Of a DNA stretch of 64,000 nt, positions 55,174 to 64,000 are shown piece by piece. Position 1 is the stretch's first letter; the number at the start of each line of letters is the position of its first letter. Position numbers and translations under genes: made by a program. The notes under the pieces were generated by a model. The model made no database searches and was not told the origin of the DNA. It saw only the letters and a list, made by a program, of their open reading frames with translations. The stretch spans positions 310,001 to 374,000 of the forward strand of contig CAZROT010000001.1 in assembly GCA_964601895.1 (NCBI GenBank). The letters run 5' to 3'. The DNA comes from CAZROT01 sp964601895. GTDB lineage: Bacteria > Pseudomonadota > Gammaproteobacteria > Enterobacterales > Enterobacteriaceae.

Positions 55174-55988
55174 TGAGCACACTATTACTGGAAGTACGTG
55201 AGCTGAGCAAAACATTCCGCTATCGCACTGGCCTGTTCCGGCAGCAACAGGTTAAGGCAGTAAAATCAGTCAGTTTTCAATTGTACGCCAGCCAGACTCT
55301 GGCAATTATTGGCGAAAATGGCTCAGGTAAATCTACCCTGGCAAAAATGTTATGCGGGATGATCGAACCCAGTTCAGGAGAGCTATTAATTGAAGGCCAT
55401 CGATTAAATTATGGCGATTACCGCTACCGCAGCCAGCATATCCGCATGATTTTTCAAGGGGTTGGTACCTTTCTTAATCCCCGCCAGCGCATTGGACAAC
55501 TACTGGATGCACCACTAAAGCTCAATACTACCCTCGATGCCAGAGCGCGCGAACAGCGCATTAATCAGACTCTGCACCAGGTAGGATTATTATCCGATCA
55601 GGCTAACTATTACCCGCATATGCTGGCATCAGGCCAGAAGCAACGTGTTGCTCTGGCACGCGCGTTAATTTTGCAGCCTAAAATCATTATTGCTGATGAA
55701 GCGCTGGCTTCACTGGATATCTCGATACGCTCACAAATTATTAATCTGATGCTGGAGTTGCAGGAAAAACAAGGCATCTCTTATATTTATGTCACTCAGC
55801 ACCTTGGAATGATGAAACATATCAGCGATCAGGTGATTGTCATGCACGCAGGAGAAGTAGTGGAACGAGGCAATACTGCTGATATTCTCACGGCTCCAGC
55901 ACATGAAGTCACACGAAAACTCATTTTTAGTTATTTTGGTGAGTCACTGCTATCCTGTGCCCTGACACGAGATAATGGAAAACCCTGA
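55173..55988 (+). CDS. sapF: Sap ABC transporter ATPase SapF
   Basis: Second ATP-binding subunit. Walker A GENGSGKST, signature LASGQKQRVALARAL, Walker B IIADEALASLD. The GTG at 55173 overlaps the sapD stop by one base and follows GGAGG, giving 271 residues (E. coli 268); the longer frame from 55071 would overlap sapD by about 100 nt. Last sap gene. Confidence 0.95.
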   Translation: MSTLLLEVRELSKTFRYRTGLFRQQQVKAVKSVSFQLYASQTLAIIGENGSGKSTLAKMLCGMIEPSSGELLIEGHRLNYGDYRYRSQHIRMIFQGVGTFLNPRQRIGQLLDAPLKLNTTLDARAREQRINQTLHQVGLLSDQANYYPHMLASGQKQRVALARALILQPKIIIADEALASLDISIRSQIINLMLELQEKQGISYIYVTQHLGMMKHISDQVIVMHAGEVVERGNTADILTAPAHEVTRKLIFSYFGESLLSCALTRDNGKP

Positions 55989-56135
55989 ACGGTTATTTGC
56001 ATTATGCGGCCCTGAAACAGCCATCACAATCCGGGGACACATCAGCATCACCTGCCTTATTTTCGACAGATATCATTTTAACAGGGTGTTATAACGTTTA
56101 TTATGATAGCCTTTTGCACACACTGCATATGTAAC

Positions 56136-56264
56136 TATACCCAAAGTATTCCAGGTTGCGGCCAGGCGGCAAAAACAGGCATCCTCATGAGCATAGACAA
56201 GCTATGTGATTGGGATGACTATTCACAGCCAACGCGGCTGCAACCTGGAAGACGAAGGGTATAA
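56136..56264. repeat. ERIC-type palindromic repeat element
   Basis: 129-bp imperfect palindrome with TATACCC/GGGTATA ends, CCAGGTTGC/GCAACCTGG inner arms and a CATAG/CTATG centre, all as in enterobacterial repetitive intergenic consensus elements. It lies between sapF and fabI and ends 20 bp before the fabI start, so it probably forms most of the fabI leader. Confidence 0.9.
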
Positions 56265-56284
56265 TAACCAAAAGGATTACTGCT

Positions 56285-57073
56285 ATGGGTTTTCTTACCG
56301 GTAAACACATTCTCATCACTGGTGTAGCAAGCAAGCTTTCCATTGCCTGGGGTATTGCTCAGGCAATGCACCGTGAAGGGGCTGCGCTGGCCTTCACGTA
56401 TCAAAATGACAAATTAAAATCCCGTGTTGAAGAATTTGCTGCTGAACTTGATTCCAGCATAACCCTGGAATGCGATGTAGGCGATGATGCCAGTATTACG
56501 GCACTATTTACCACACTGGCAAAGTCCTGGCCAAAATTTGATGGTTTTGTTCATTCTATCGGCTATGCACCGGGCAATGAGTTGCAGGGAGATTACGTCA
56601 ACGCAGTAACCCGGGAAGGTTTTTGCATCGCTCATGATATCAGCTCTTACAGCTTCGTCGCCATGGCTAAAGCCTGTCGTTCTATGCTGATGCCAGGCTC
56701 TGCCCTGCTCACTCTGTCATATCTGGGTGCAGAGCGTGCCATTCCTAACTATAACGTAATGGGCCTTGCCAAGGCATCCCTGGAAGCGAATGTTCGTTAT
56801 ATGGCTAATGCCATGGGGCCTGAGAATATACGGGTTAATGCTATTTCTGCAGGGCCCATCCGCACTCTGGCCGCTTCGGGAATTAAAGATTTTCGTAAAA
56901 TGCTGACACACTGTGAAGCCGTCACACCACTACGGCGTACTGTGACGACAGAAGATGTTGGCAATGCAGCTGCCTTTCTGTGTTCCAACCTGGCAGCAGG
57001 TATTTGTGGTGAAATACTGTATGTTGATGGTGGCTTTAATATAGCGGCTATGAATGAACTATCGCTGGCATAA
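56285..57073 (+). CDS. fabI: Enoyl-ACP reductase (NADH) FabI
   Basis: Last step of the fatty acid elongation cycle. Short-chain dehydrogenase fold with GVASKLSIAWGIA nucleotide loop. Catalytic Tyr146, Tyr156 and Lys163 are in place (YLGAERAIPNYNVMGLAK), and Gly93, the usual triclosan-resistance site, is wild type. 262 residues, equal to E. coli. AAAGGA precedes the ATG. fabI after sapF is the E. coli order. Confidence 0.98.
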   Translation: MGFLTGKHILITGVASKLSIAWGIAQAMHREGAALAFTYQNDKLKSRVEEFAAELDSSITLECDVGDDASITALFTTLAKSWPKFDGFVHSIGYAPGNELQGDYVNAVTREGFCIAHDISSYSFVAMAKACRSMLMPGSALLTLSYLGAERAIPNYNVMGLAKASLEANVRYMANAMGPENIRVNAISAGPIRTLAASGIKDFRKMLTHCEAVTPLRRTVTTEDVGNAAAFLCSNLAAGICGEILYVDGGFNIAAMNELSLA

Positions 57074-57133
57074 CTTGTAATAAAATTAAAATTTCTTAAT
57101 TACAGGCAAAAAATCGCCTGTTGTGCATAAAAA

Positions 57134-57167
57134 ACAATCCGGAGCGCTTTATGCCTCCGGGTTTTTT
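57134..57167 (+). terminator. Rho-independent terminator after fabI
   Basis: CCGGAG (57139-57144) pairs with CTCCGG (57155-57160), followed by GTTTTTT. A smaller CAGGC/GCCTG hairpin lies just before it at 57103-57120. Confidence 0.8.
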
Positions 57168-57360
57168 ATACTCAAAAAAGCACAGTGGCTGCTACTACCT
57201 GACCGGTAACATCAGTTTAAATACAGCCACCTGTTACATCTCATGAAACCTGTTCATGCTCCCATTACTCTAACAGCCTGACGCTGAAAAAAAGATAAAA
57301 AACACTATTTATTCATATTGATAGCCAAAAATAATCACTAATTAATTTCTGCCAACACAC

Positions 57361-57657
57361 TCATTCCTTAGATTTTGCATTTTCCACTCTGCTTTTTAAC
57401 TTCTGCCCGGGACGGAAAGTGACTACACGACGTTCCGTAATGGGAATATCTTCACCTGTTTTCGGATTACGCCCTGGACGCCGGTTTTTGTCGCGTAAAT
57501 CAAAGTTGCCAAAGCCAGACAATTTAACCTGTTCGCCATTTTCCAAAGCACAACGGATTTCTTCAAAGAATAGTTCAACCAACTCTTTGGCATCACGTTT
57601 GCTAATCCCAAGTTTTTCAAACAGATGTTCTGACATTTCAGCTTTAGTAAGCGCCAT
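57361..57657 (-). CDS. ihfA: Integration host factor alpha subunit
   Basis: HU/IHF-family DNA-bending protein, acting as a heterodimer with IhfB. The beta-ribbon arm RPGRNPKTGEDIPI is intact. 98 residues (E. coli 99). It starts 4 nt after pheT, the conserved end of the translation operon, and converges on fabI. Confidence 0.98.
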   Translation of the reverse strand: MALTKAEMSEHLFEKLGISKRDAKELVELFFEEIRCALENGEQVKLSGFGNFDLRDKNRRPGRNPKTGEDIPITERRVVTFRPGQKLKSRVENAKSKE

Positions 57658-57661
57658 AAGT

Positions 57662-60049
57662 TCAAGCCCTCAAAGATGCCTGGAATCGCTGTTTTAATAC
57701 CTCTACACATTTTTCAACAGTAGAAGCAATCTCTTTCTCCTCCAGTGTACGAGCGGTATCCTGCAATATCAGACTGACAGCTAAGCTCTTGTAACCCTCT
57801 GCTATCGTACAACCACGGTACACATCAAATAAGTTTACGCCAACTACCTGATTTCCGCCAATTTTCTTCAATTCAGTTAAAACATCTCCCGCAGTTACAC
57901 TCTCAGGTACAACAATTGCAATATCACGACGGTTTGCCGGAAAGCGTGAAATATCCTGTAATTTTGGTAAGTTACGCGTCGATAACTTATCCCATATCAT
58001 TTCAAATACGACTGTCCTGCCGCTTAAACCTAATTTATTTTCCAGGCCAGGATGGATGACACCAATAAAACCTATACATTCATTATCCAGCCAGACAGAG
58101 CCACTTTGACCGGGGTGCAGTGCAGGATTAGGTTCTACTTTGAACTGTATTTCACACAATCCCCCACCCATTTCCAGAATAACATCAAGATCGCCTTTCA
58201 AATCATAAAAATCAACAGGTTGAGAAGCCAGATCCCAGTGTTCTTCATAACGATCACCCGTTATCACCGCAGCCAGCATAATATCCTGACGAACTCCATG
58301 CTCTGCTGTACTATCAGGAACAAAGCGTAGTCCACACTCAAACAGACGTATACGATTCTGCTGACGATGTTGATTATAGACCACTGCCTCAAGCAAGCCG
58401 GGCAGCAGCGAAAGACGCATCTCAGAAGTTTCTTCTGAAATTGGATTAAGCAGAGTCAGGGATTTTTGCAGTGGATGCAGTAGTTTTTGTAACTTAGATG
58501 AAACAAAACTATACGTAATGGCTTCAGAATAGCCTCGATCGACCAGCAGTGTTTTCACGCGATTTAATGACAGCTCACCTTCAGCATGGCTGTTCATGAT
58601 AAGGTCAGCTTTTACTGGATGGCAGGGAATTTTATCGTAGCCATAGATACGGGCAATTTCTTCAATCAGATCTTCTTCAATAGTTATATCAAAGCGCCAG
58701 CTCGGGGCAATAACCTGCCATTGGTTATCCTGATAACTTATTTCACATCCTAAACAATGCAGGATGTTATTGATTTGCTGCGCAGAAATAACGTGCCCCA
58801 GCAAACGATCCAGCTTTTCACGGCGCAAGGTAATGGCAGCACATTGCGGTAATGCGGCTTCAACCGTCATATCTACAACAGGCCCTGGTTCACCGCCACA
58901 GATAGCTGTCAGTAAAGCCGTTGCCCGTTCAATAGCTTTATAGGGTAATTGTGAGTCAACACCACGCTCATAACGATGAGAAGCTTCTGTATGCAAGCCA
59001 TGACGGCGCGCACGTCCTGCAATAGAGGAAGGATAAAAAAATGCACATTCCAGCAACACATGCCTGGTTTGCTTACTGACGCCTGAATATTCACCACCAC
59101 AAATACCCGACATTGCCAGTACTTTTTTTTCATCCGCAGTAACAAGCGTATCGGTATTAAGTTTGACGGTAACACCATTAAACAAGGTCAGCTCTTCATT
59201 TTCTGTTGCCATACGCACGGTCATTTGTCCGTCAATACGATCGAAATCAAATGCATGCATTGGCTGCCCCAGCTCCAGCAGGACAAAATTAGTGACATCA
59301 ACAACGGGATTAATACTTTTCAGACCAGAACGGCGTAATTTTTCCTGCATCCATAATGGTGATAACGCATTAATGTTAACATTTTTTATCAACCTTGCCA
59401 GATAACGTGGGCAGGCCTCAGGCTCATCAATTTGTATGGAAAATTCATTATTCAGGACAGGTGCTACTGCAGTTATATCAGGTTCAGTAAATCTGATTTG
59501 ATTAACCGCAGCAATATCCCGAGCTACACCAATAATACTTAAACAATCTGCCCGATTTGGCGTTACACTGATTTCAATAATTTTATCATCAAGTTTAAGA
59601 AGCTGACGGACATCACTGCCCAAAGGCGCATCTTCTGGTAATTCAATGATACCCTCTTTATCAGAATCAATACCCAGTTCCGCAAAAGAACAGAGCATCC
59701 CTTCGGACAACTCGCCCCGCAGTTCAGCCACGCTAATGTTAACATCACCCGGTAGCACTGCACCTGGCAAAGCAACAGCGACCTTAAGCTGTCGGCGACA
59801 GTTAGACGCACCGCAGACAATGTTCAACAGGCGTTCACCACCAATATCAACTTTAGCGACCTGCAATTTATCTGCATGAGGATGCTGACGACATTCGACA
59901 ATGCTGCCTGCAACAACATGGTGAAAAGCCCCTGCTACTGCGTCAATACCATCAACTTCCAGACCAGCCATCGTCAATTGCCCGGCTAATTCATCACTAC
60001 TCACCGCTGGATTAACCCATTCCCGCAACCAGAGTTCACTGAATTTCAT
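57662..60049 (-). CDS. pheT: Phenylalanyl-tRNA synthetase beta subunit
   Basis: Beta subunit of the (alpha-beta)2 class II synthetase that charges tRNA-Phe and edits Tyr. Start MKFSELWLREWVNP, an EMAP-like tRNA-binding domain (about 40-150), B3/B4 editing domain, B5 and a C-terminal anticodon-binding fold. 795 residues, equal to E. coli. Starts 15 nt after pheS. Confidence 0.98.
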   Translation of the reverse strand: MKFSELWLREWVNPAVSSDELAGQLTMAGLEVDGIDAVAGAFHHVVAGSIVECRQHPHADKLQVAKVDIGGERLLNIVCGASNCRRQLKVAVALPGAVLPGDVNISVAELRGELSEGMLCSFAELGIDSDKEGIIELPEDAPLGSDVRQLLKLDDKIIEISVTPNRADCLSIIGVARDIAAVNQIRFTEPDITAVAPVLNNEFSIQIDEPEACPRYLARLIKNVNINALSPLWMQEKLRRSGLKSINPVVDVTNFVLLELGQPMHAFDFDRIDGQMTVRMATENEELTLFNGVTVKLNTDTLVTADEKKVLAMSGICGGEYSGVSKQTRHVLLECAFFYPSSIAGRARRHGLHTEASHRYERGVDSQLPYKAIERATALLTAICGGEPGPVVDMTVEAALPQCAAITLRREKLDRLLGHVISAQQINNILHCLGCEISYQDNQWQVIAPSWRFDITIEEDLIEEIARIYGYDKIPCHPVKADLIMNSHAEGELSLNRVKTLLVDRGYSEAITYSFVSSKLQKLLHPLQKSLTLLNPISEETSEMRLSLLPGLLEAVVYNQHRQQNRIRLFECGLRFVPDSTAEHGVRQDIMLAAVITGDRYEEHWDLASQPVDFYDLKGDLDVILEMGGGLCEIQFKVEPNPALHPGQSGSVWLDNECIGFIGVIHPGLENKLGLSGRTVVFEMIWDKLSTRNLPKLQDISRFPANRRDIAIVVPESVTAGDVLTELKKIGGNQVVGVNLFDVYRGCTIAEGYKSLAVSLILQDTARTLEEKEIASTVEKCVEVLKQRFQASLRA

Positions 60050-60064
60050 GTGCCATTCCTGCCC

Positions 60065-61045
60065 TTACTTAAACTGTTCAAGAAAACGCAAGTCATTTTC
60101 GAAAAACGCACGTATATCCGTGACACCGTAACGTAACATAGTAAGCCGCTCCATTCCCATACCAAAAGCAAAACCTGAATAGTCTTCGGAAGAAATATTG
60201 ACGTTACGTAAAACATCAGGGTGAACCATTCCACAACCCAATACTTCCAGCCATTTACCATTTTTTCCCATAACATCGACTTCAGCAGAAGGCTCTGTAA
60301 AGGGAAAATAAGAAGGCCGGAAACGAATTTGCAAATCTTCTTCGAAAAAATGATTCAGAAAATCATGCAACGTCCCTTTGAGATGCGTAAAGTTAATACC
60401 TCGATCGACAATTAAGCCTTCCATTTGATGAAACATGGGGGTATGCGTTTGATCATAATCGTTACGATAAACTTTACCTGGTGCGATGATACGAATCGGT
60501 GGTGACTGCTTTTTCATCGTGCGAATTTGTACACCTGAAGTTTGAGTACGCAACAGGTGAACGGCATCAAACCAGAAGGTATCCTGGGCGGTGCGTGCCG
60601 GGTGCTGTAACGGAATATTTAACGCATCGAAATTATGCCAGTCATCTTCAACTTCAGGACCACTGGCAACTGAAAATCCTAAATCAGCAAAAAAAGCAGT
60701 GATGCGATTAATCGTCGTTGTTACCGGATGTAGTCCACCATTTTTCATGCGGCGTCCGGGAAGAGAAACATCAATATTTTCAAGCTGAAGACGCAGATTT
60801 AACGCTGACAGCATCAGCTCTTCTTTGCGCATGTCGAGCTCTTCCTGAATCTGCTGCCTGGCGGAATTAATAGCTGCGCCTGCTGCAGGACGCTGCTCTA
60901 CGGGTAACTCACGTAACAGTTGCATCTGAGAAGCAAAATGACCTTTTTTTCCTAAGTATTCGACTCGTACTGCATCGAGAGCAGCAACATCACTAACCTT
61001 TTCAATGGCTGCTCTGGCACTCGCGATCAGCTCTATAGGAGTCAT
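60065..61045 (-). CDS. pheS: Phenylalanyl-tRNA synthetase alpha subunit
   Basis: Catalytic alpha subunit with an N-terminal coiled coil and class II motifs, including GPEVEDDWHNFDALN and the motif 3 region GFAFGMGMERLTML. 326 residues (E. coli 327). GGAGAAAACGAA lies just before the ATG. An attenuator-like hairpin sits about 95 nt upstream. Confidence 0.98.
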   Translation of the reverse strand: MTPIELIASARAAIEKVSDVAALDAVRVEYLGKKGHFASQMQLLRELPVEQRPAAGAAINSARQQIQEELDMRKEELMLSALNLRLQLENIDVSLPGRRMKNGGLHPVTTTINRITAFFADLGFSVASGPEVEDDWHNFDALNIPLQHPARTAQDTFWFDAVHLLRTQTSGVQIRTMKKQSPPIRIIAPGKVYRNDYDQTHTPMFHQMEGLIVDRGINFTHLKGTLHDFLNHFFEEDLQIRFRPSYFPFTEPSAEVDVMGKNGKWLEVLGCGMVHPDVLRNVNISSEDYSGFAFGMGMERLTMLRYGVTDIRAFFENDLRFLEQFK

Positions 61046-61138
61046 TTTCGTTTTCTCCGGGAAAATGGTGGTGTTTATTTGACTTGTAAAAACATTCAGG
61101 AATCGCGCAAAGCCGATTTATTTACCCGGGCCACAATT

Positions 61139-61161
61139 AAAAAAACCTCCACCATGGGAGG
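61139..61161 (-). terminator. pheST attenuator-like terminator
   Basis: On the minus strand CCTCC-CATGGT-GGAGG is followed by seven T. It sits between rplT and pheS where E. coli has the pheM-controlled attenuator with a nearly identical stem. A second hairpin (AAAGCACA/TGTGCTTT, 61239-61257) lies upstream. The 61046-61384 gap has no recognised gene; no Phe-rich pheM leader is seen. Confidence 0.75.
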
Positions 61162-61384
61162 CTGAAGCCTGGCAATAAAATTGCTGTCTTAATAGTAAAC
61201 AGGAGAACCTGCAAGACTGGACAACAAGCCATTTATACAAAGCACAACATGTGCTTTCATAGCACCCGTAGCACAAACGCTTAAATAAAATTACCTTACT
61301 TTCAGCGAGAAAACACCATAATGTCTTAACGGGCTATATTTATTTTAAAATGGCTCAGTGTTCATAAGATACAGAATATCAGTT

Positions 61385-61738
61385 TTATGGCGATATTCTG
61401 ACTTTTTCGACTAACACAGCAAAAGCAGCCTTATCAAAGACAGCAATATCAGCCAGAATCTTACGATCAATTTCAATTGACGATTTTTTCAAGCCATCAA
61501 TAAAGCGACTGTAAGATAGTCCATTCTCACGAGCTGCCGCGTTGATACGCGCAATCCATAGCTGCCTGAACTGACGTTTACGCTGACGCCGATCGCGATA
61601 GGCATATTGACCAGCCTTAATAACGGCCTGAAAAGCAACGCGATATACACGCGAACGTGCACCATAATAGCCTTTCGCTTGCTTGAGTATTTTTTTGTGA
61701 CGGGCACGTGCTATTACACCACGTTTTACGCGAGCCAT
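61385..61738 (-). CDS. rplT: 50S ribosomal protein L20
   Basis: Basic 23S rRNA-binding assembly protein and, in E. coli, translational repressor of its own operon. Start MARVKRGVIARARHKKILKQ is highly conserved. 117 residues (E. coli 118). Confidence 0.98.
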   Translation of the reverse strand: MARVKRGVIARARHKKILKQAKGYYGARSRVYRVAFQAVIKAGQYAYRDRRQRKRQFRQLWIARINAAARENGLSYSRFIDGLKKSSIEIDRKILADIAVFDKAAFAVLVEKVRISP

Positions 61739-61777
61739 TCACCTTCTCCTGTTATTTTAATTAAAAAAATCCAAAGA

Positions 61778-61975
61778 CTATGCATACGGCAGACAGGCCA
61801 CAACCATATTCAGATCGCTTTTCGATGCCATACCCTTAGGACGCAGCTTACGTTTACGTTTAGCCGATTTTTTAGTCAAGATATGACGCAGGTTAGCATG
61901 CTTGTGCTTAAAACCACCACTGGAGGTTTTTTTGAAACGTTTGGCTGCACCACGCACTGTTTTAATTTTTGGCAT
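61778..61975 (-). CDS. rpmI: 50S ribosomal protein L35
   Basis: Small basic protein, 65 residues, starting MPKIKTVRGAAKRFKKT as in E. coli. The ATG at 61975 is chosen; the frame extends four codons upstream (MDKS). It lies 39 nt before rplT. Confidence 0.98.
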   Translation of the reverse strand: MPKIKTVRGAAKRFKKTSSGGFKHKHANLRHILTKKSAKRKRKLRPKGMASKSDLNMVVACLPYA

Positions 61976-62074
61976 TGATTTATCCACTTCACATTATAAT
62001 TAATAGCAAGCCAAAGGCCGAAGCAATGCCGTACTATACACGTAGCATAATACGAGATCAATCAGTTGAATGCC

Positions 62075-62626
62075 TTACTGCTTCTTCTTTGGGGCAAGTA
62101 CCATAATCATTTGACGCCCCTCGATTTTCGTTGGAAAAGATTCGACAATGGCCAGTTCATTATCTTCACACAAATCTTTACGAACACGGTTAAGCATCTC
62201 TATACCTATTTGCTGATGCGCCATTTCACGCCCGCGAAAACGCAGGGTAATCTTAGCTTTATCACCGTCTTCCAGAAAACGAATCAGGTTGCGTAATTTG
62301 ACCTGATAATCACCATCATCAGTGCCAGGACGGAATTTTATTTCCTTAACCTGAACAACTTTTTGTTTCTTTTTTTGTTCTTTAATGGATTTACTTTTCT
62401 CATAGAGAAATTTGCCATAATCCATAATACGGCAAACCGGTGGCTCAGCATTTGGACTAATTTCTACCAGATCAACACCCGCTTCTTCCGCTTTTGCAAT
62501 CGCTTCATTCAAACTGACGATGCCAATCTGTTCACCATTAATACCTGTTAAGCGCACTTCTACAGCGCGAATCTCTTCATTGATACGATTAAGACGCACC
62601 GGTTGAATTCGTTTTCCACCTTTAAT
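62075..62626 (-). CDS. infC: Translation initiation factor IF-3, ATT start
   Basis: Binds 30S subunits and proofreads initiation. 183 residues (E. coli 180), with GKFLYEKSKSIKEQKKKQK and the end MIMVLAPKKKQ. The true start is ATT at 62626 (reading IKGGKRIQP before the first GTG), with GGAGG 8 nt upstream, exactly as the E. coli AUU start that lets IF-3 repress its own mRNA. The ribosome site lies inside the last codons of thrS. Confidence 0.95.
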   Translation of the reverse strand: MKGGKRIQPVRLNRINEEIRAVEVRLTGINGEQIGIVSLNEAIAKAEEAGVDLVEISPNAEPPVCRIMDYGKFLYEKSKSIKEQKKKQKVVQVKEIKFRPGTDDGDYQVKLRNLIRFLEDGDKAKITLRFRGREMAHQQIGIEMLNRVRKDLCEDNELAIVESFPTKIEGRQMIMVLAPKKKQ

Positions 62627-62629
62627 ACT

Positions 62630-64000
62630 CTATTCCTCCATTTGATGAAGACTTCGGCTACGAATTTCCATTAATAACCTGTCTAAAAGTACATCTACGC
62701 CCAGATTTCCTAAATCCCTGCCACGACGGGTACGAACCGCAACATTACCCGCTGTAACCTCTTTTTCACCACAAACCAGCATGTACGGAACGCGACGTAA
62801 AGTATGTTCGCGAATTTTAAAGCCAATTTTCTCGTTTCTCAAGTCTGCTTTTACTCTGATGCCTGCATCGCGCAATTTTTGCGTCAATTGGAGCACATAT
62901 TCAGACTGATCTGCAGTGATATTCATCACTACAACCTGCAATGGCGCAATCCAGGTCGGGAAAAACCCCGCATACTCTTCAGCCAAGATACCAATAAACC
63001 GTTCCAGTGAACCTAAAATAGCCCGATGAATCATAACAGGTATATGACGATCATTGTCACTATTTACATAAAATGCATTCAGACGTTCAGGCAATAAAAA
63101 GTCAAGTTGCACAGTACCACACTGCCATGGACGATCCAAACAATCATGTAAGGTAAATTCGATTTTCGGACCATAAAATGCCCCTTCGCCCTGTGCCCAG
63201 GTAAAGGGGATATTATTATTCGTTAGTACAGCAGCTAAATCCTGCTCTGCCCTATCCCATTGTGCGTCAAGACCAATGCGCTTTTCCGGTCGGGTCGACA
63301 ACTTAACCACAATTTTTTCAAAACCAAAAGTATCATAGATATCATACAGCATCTTAATGCAGCCATGAATTTCATCCTGCACCTGCTCTTCAGTACAAAA
63401 AATATGGGCATCATCCTGAGTAAATCCCCGAACACGCATCAAACCGTGCAATGCACCTGATGGCTCATTACGATGACAGCTACCAAATTCAGCCATACGC
63501 AGTGGTAAATCACGCCAGGACTTCAGGCCCTGATTAAAGATCTGCACATGCCCGGGACAACTCATTGGCTTAATGCAATATTCACGATTTTCTGATGCTG
63601 TTGTAAACATATATTCAGCATAGTTTTGCCAATGCCCGGTCTGCTCCCATAAAACGCGATCCATCATCAGGGGACCTTTAACTTCCTGATAGTTATGTTC
63701 TGCCAGTTTCATACGCACAAACATTTCCAGCTCACGAAAGATAGTCCAGCCGTCATGATGCCAGAACACCATACCTGGGGATTCTTCCTGCATATGATAG
63801 AGATCAAGCTGTTTACCAATCCTGCGATGATCACGTTTTGCCATTTCTTCCAGACGCTGCAGATAAGCATCAAGCTGCTTTTTATCACCCCAGGCGGTAC
63901 CATAAATACGTTGTAACATTTTATTTTTACTGTCACCCCGCCAGTAAGCACCTGAAAGTTTTTGCAGCTTAAAATAACGACAAAAACGCATGGCAGGCAC
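62630..64000 (-). CDS. thrS: Threonyl-tRNA synthetase, 3' part (window edge)
   Basis: Class II synthetase; the C-terminal ~456 of about 642 residues are inside, and the 5' end lies beyond 64000. Zinc-site segments SCPGHVQIF, HGLMRVRGFTQDDAHIF and PVMIHRAILGS are present, followed by the anticodon-binding domain ending RSRSLHQMEE. Heads the thrS-infC-rpmI-rplT-pheST-ihfA operon. The ATG-like starts within the frame are internal. Confidence 0.97.
   Translation of the reverse strand: MPAMRFCRYFKLQKLSGAYWRGDSKNKMLQRIYGTAWGDKKQLDAYLQRLEEMAKRDHRRIGKQLDLYHMQEESPGMVFWHHDGWTIFRELEMFVRMKLAEHNYQEVKGPLMMDRVLWEQTGHWQNYAEYMFTTASENREYCIKPMSCPGHVQIFNQGLKSWRDLPLRMAEFGSCHRNEPSGALHGLMRVRGFTQDDAHIFCTEEQVQDEIHGCIKMLYDIYDTFGFEKIVVKLSTRPEKRIGLDAQWDRAEQDLAAVLTNNNIPFTWAQGEGAFYGPKIEFTLHDCLDRPWQCGTVQLDFLLPERLNAFYVNSDNDRHIPVMIHRAILGSLERFIGILAEEYAGFFPTWIAPLQVVVMNITADQSEYVLQLTQKLRDAGIRVKADLRNEKIGFKIREHTLRRVPYMLVCGEKEVTAGNVAVRTRRGRDLGNLGVDVLLDRLLMEIRSRSLHQMEE

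Overview
The window reads as a chromosome segment of a host-associated member of the Enterobacterales. Housekeeping genes (metF, fumC, manA, ydgA, hrpA, tpx, ycjX-ycjF, sapABCDF, fabI, thrS-infC-rpmI-rplT-pheS-pheT-ihfA) look most like enterobacterial versions, infC keeps its ATT start codon, metF keeps tandem MetJ boxes, and an ERIC-type palindrome sits before fabI. Base composition looks mid-40s % G+C by eye (not computed), with more AT-rich stretches around the secretion genes. I cannot name the genus; a Yersinia-, Morganellaceae-, Budviciaceae- or insect-symbiont-like lineage would all fit.

Layout. 1-8 kb: a secreted serine beta-lactamase-like hydrolase, metF behind met boxes, then fumC and manA-ydgA on opposite strands. 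8-14 kb: a three-gene type I secretion operon (ABC transporter, HlyD-type adaptor, second ABC transporter) in the order of the MARTX rtxBDE operons, but with no toxin gene in the window. 15-19 kb: hrpA, then a small ToxR-like winged-helix protein with a C-terminal membrane segment. 19.9-44.8 kb: a nearly complete SPI-1/Inv-Spa-Prg-type type III secretion system (T3SS). A long minus-strand run, invF-invG-invE-invA-invB-invC-invI-invJ-spaO-spaP-spaQ-spaR-spaS-sicA-sipB-sipC-sipD-iacP, faces a plus-strand run, prgH-I-J-K-orgA-orgB plus an orgC-position gene. 45-56 kb: tpx, ycjX, ycjF, a periplasmic HKD nuclease, two tandem related genes of unknown function, and sapABCDF. 56-64 kb: fabI, then the minus-strand translation operon from thrS (cut by the window end) to ihfA.

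How it fits together. The Prg/Org and Inv/Spa products give the whole T3SS base, export gate, ATPase complex, sorting platform, needle and inner rod. SicA would chaperone the SipB/SipC-type translocators, InvE would gate secretion and InvF (AraC-type) would activate the translocator operon. The gate, ATPase and base proteins are close to Salmonella in length and motifs. The host-facing parts are enlarged and rearranged: the tip protein carries 41-residue repeats and a proline-rich linker, both translocators are over 100 residues longer than usual, the needle protein has an N-terminal extension, and SpaO carries a long Glu/Ser tract just before a likely internal start site. No pilotin, no classical effector and no HilA/HilD homologue is seen; the ToxR-like membrane protein is the best local candidate regulator. 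The two tandem unknown genes at 49.0-50.4 kb share a domain and are the best candidates here for undescribed secreted proteins.
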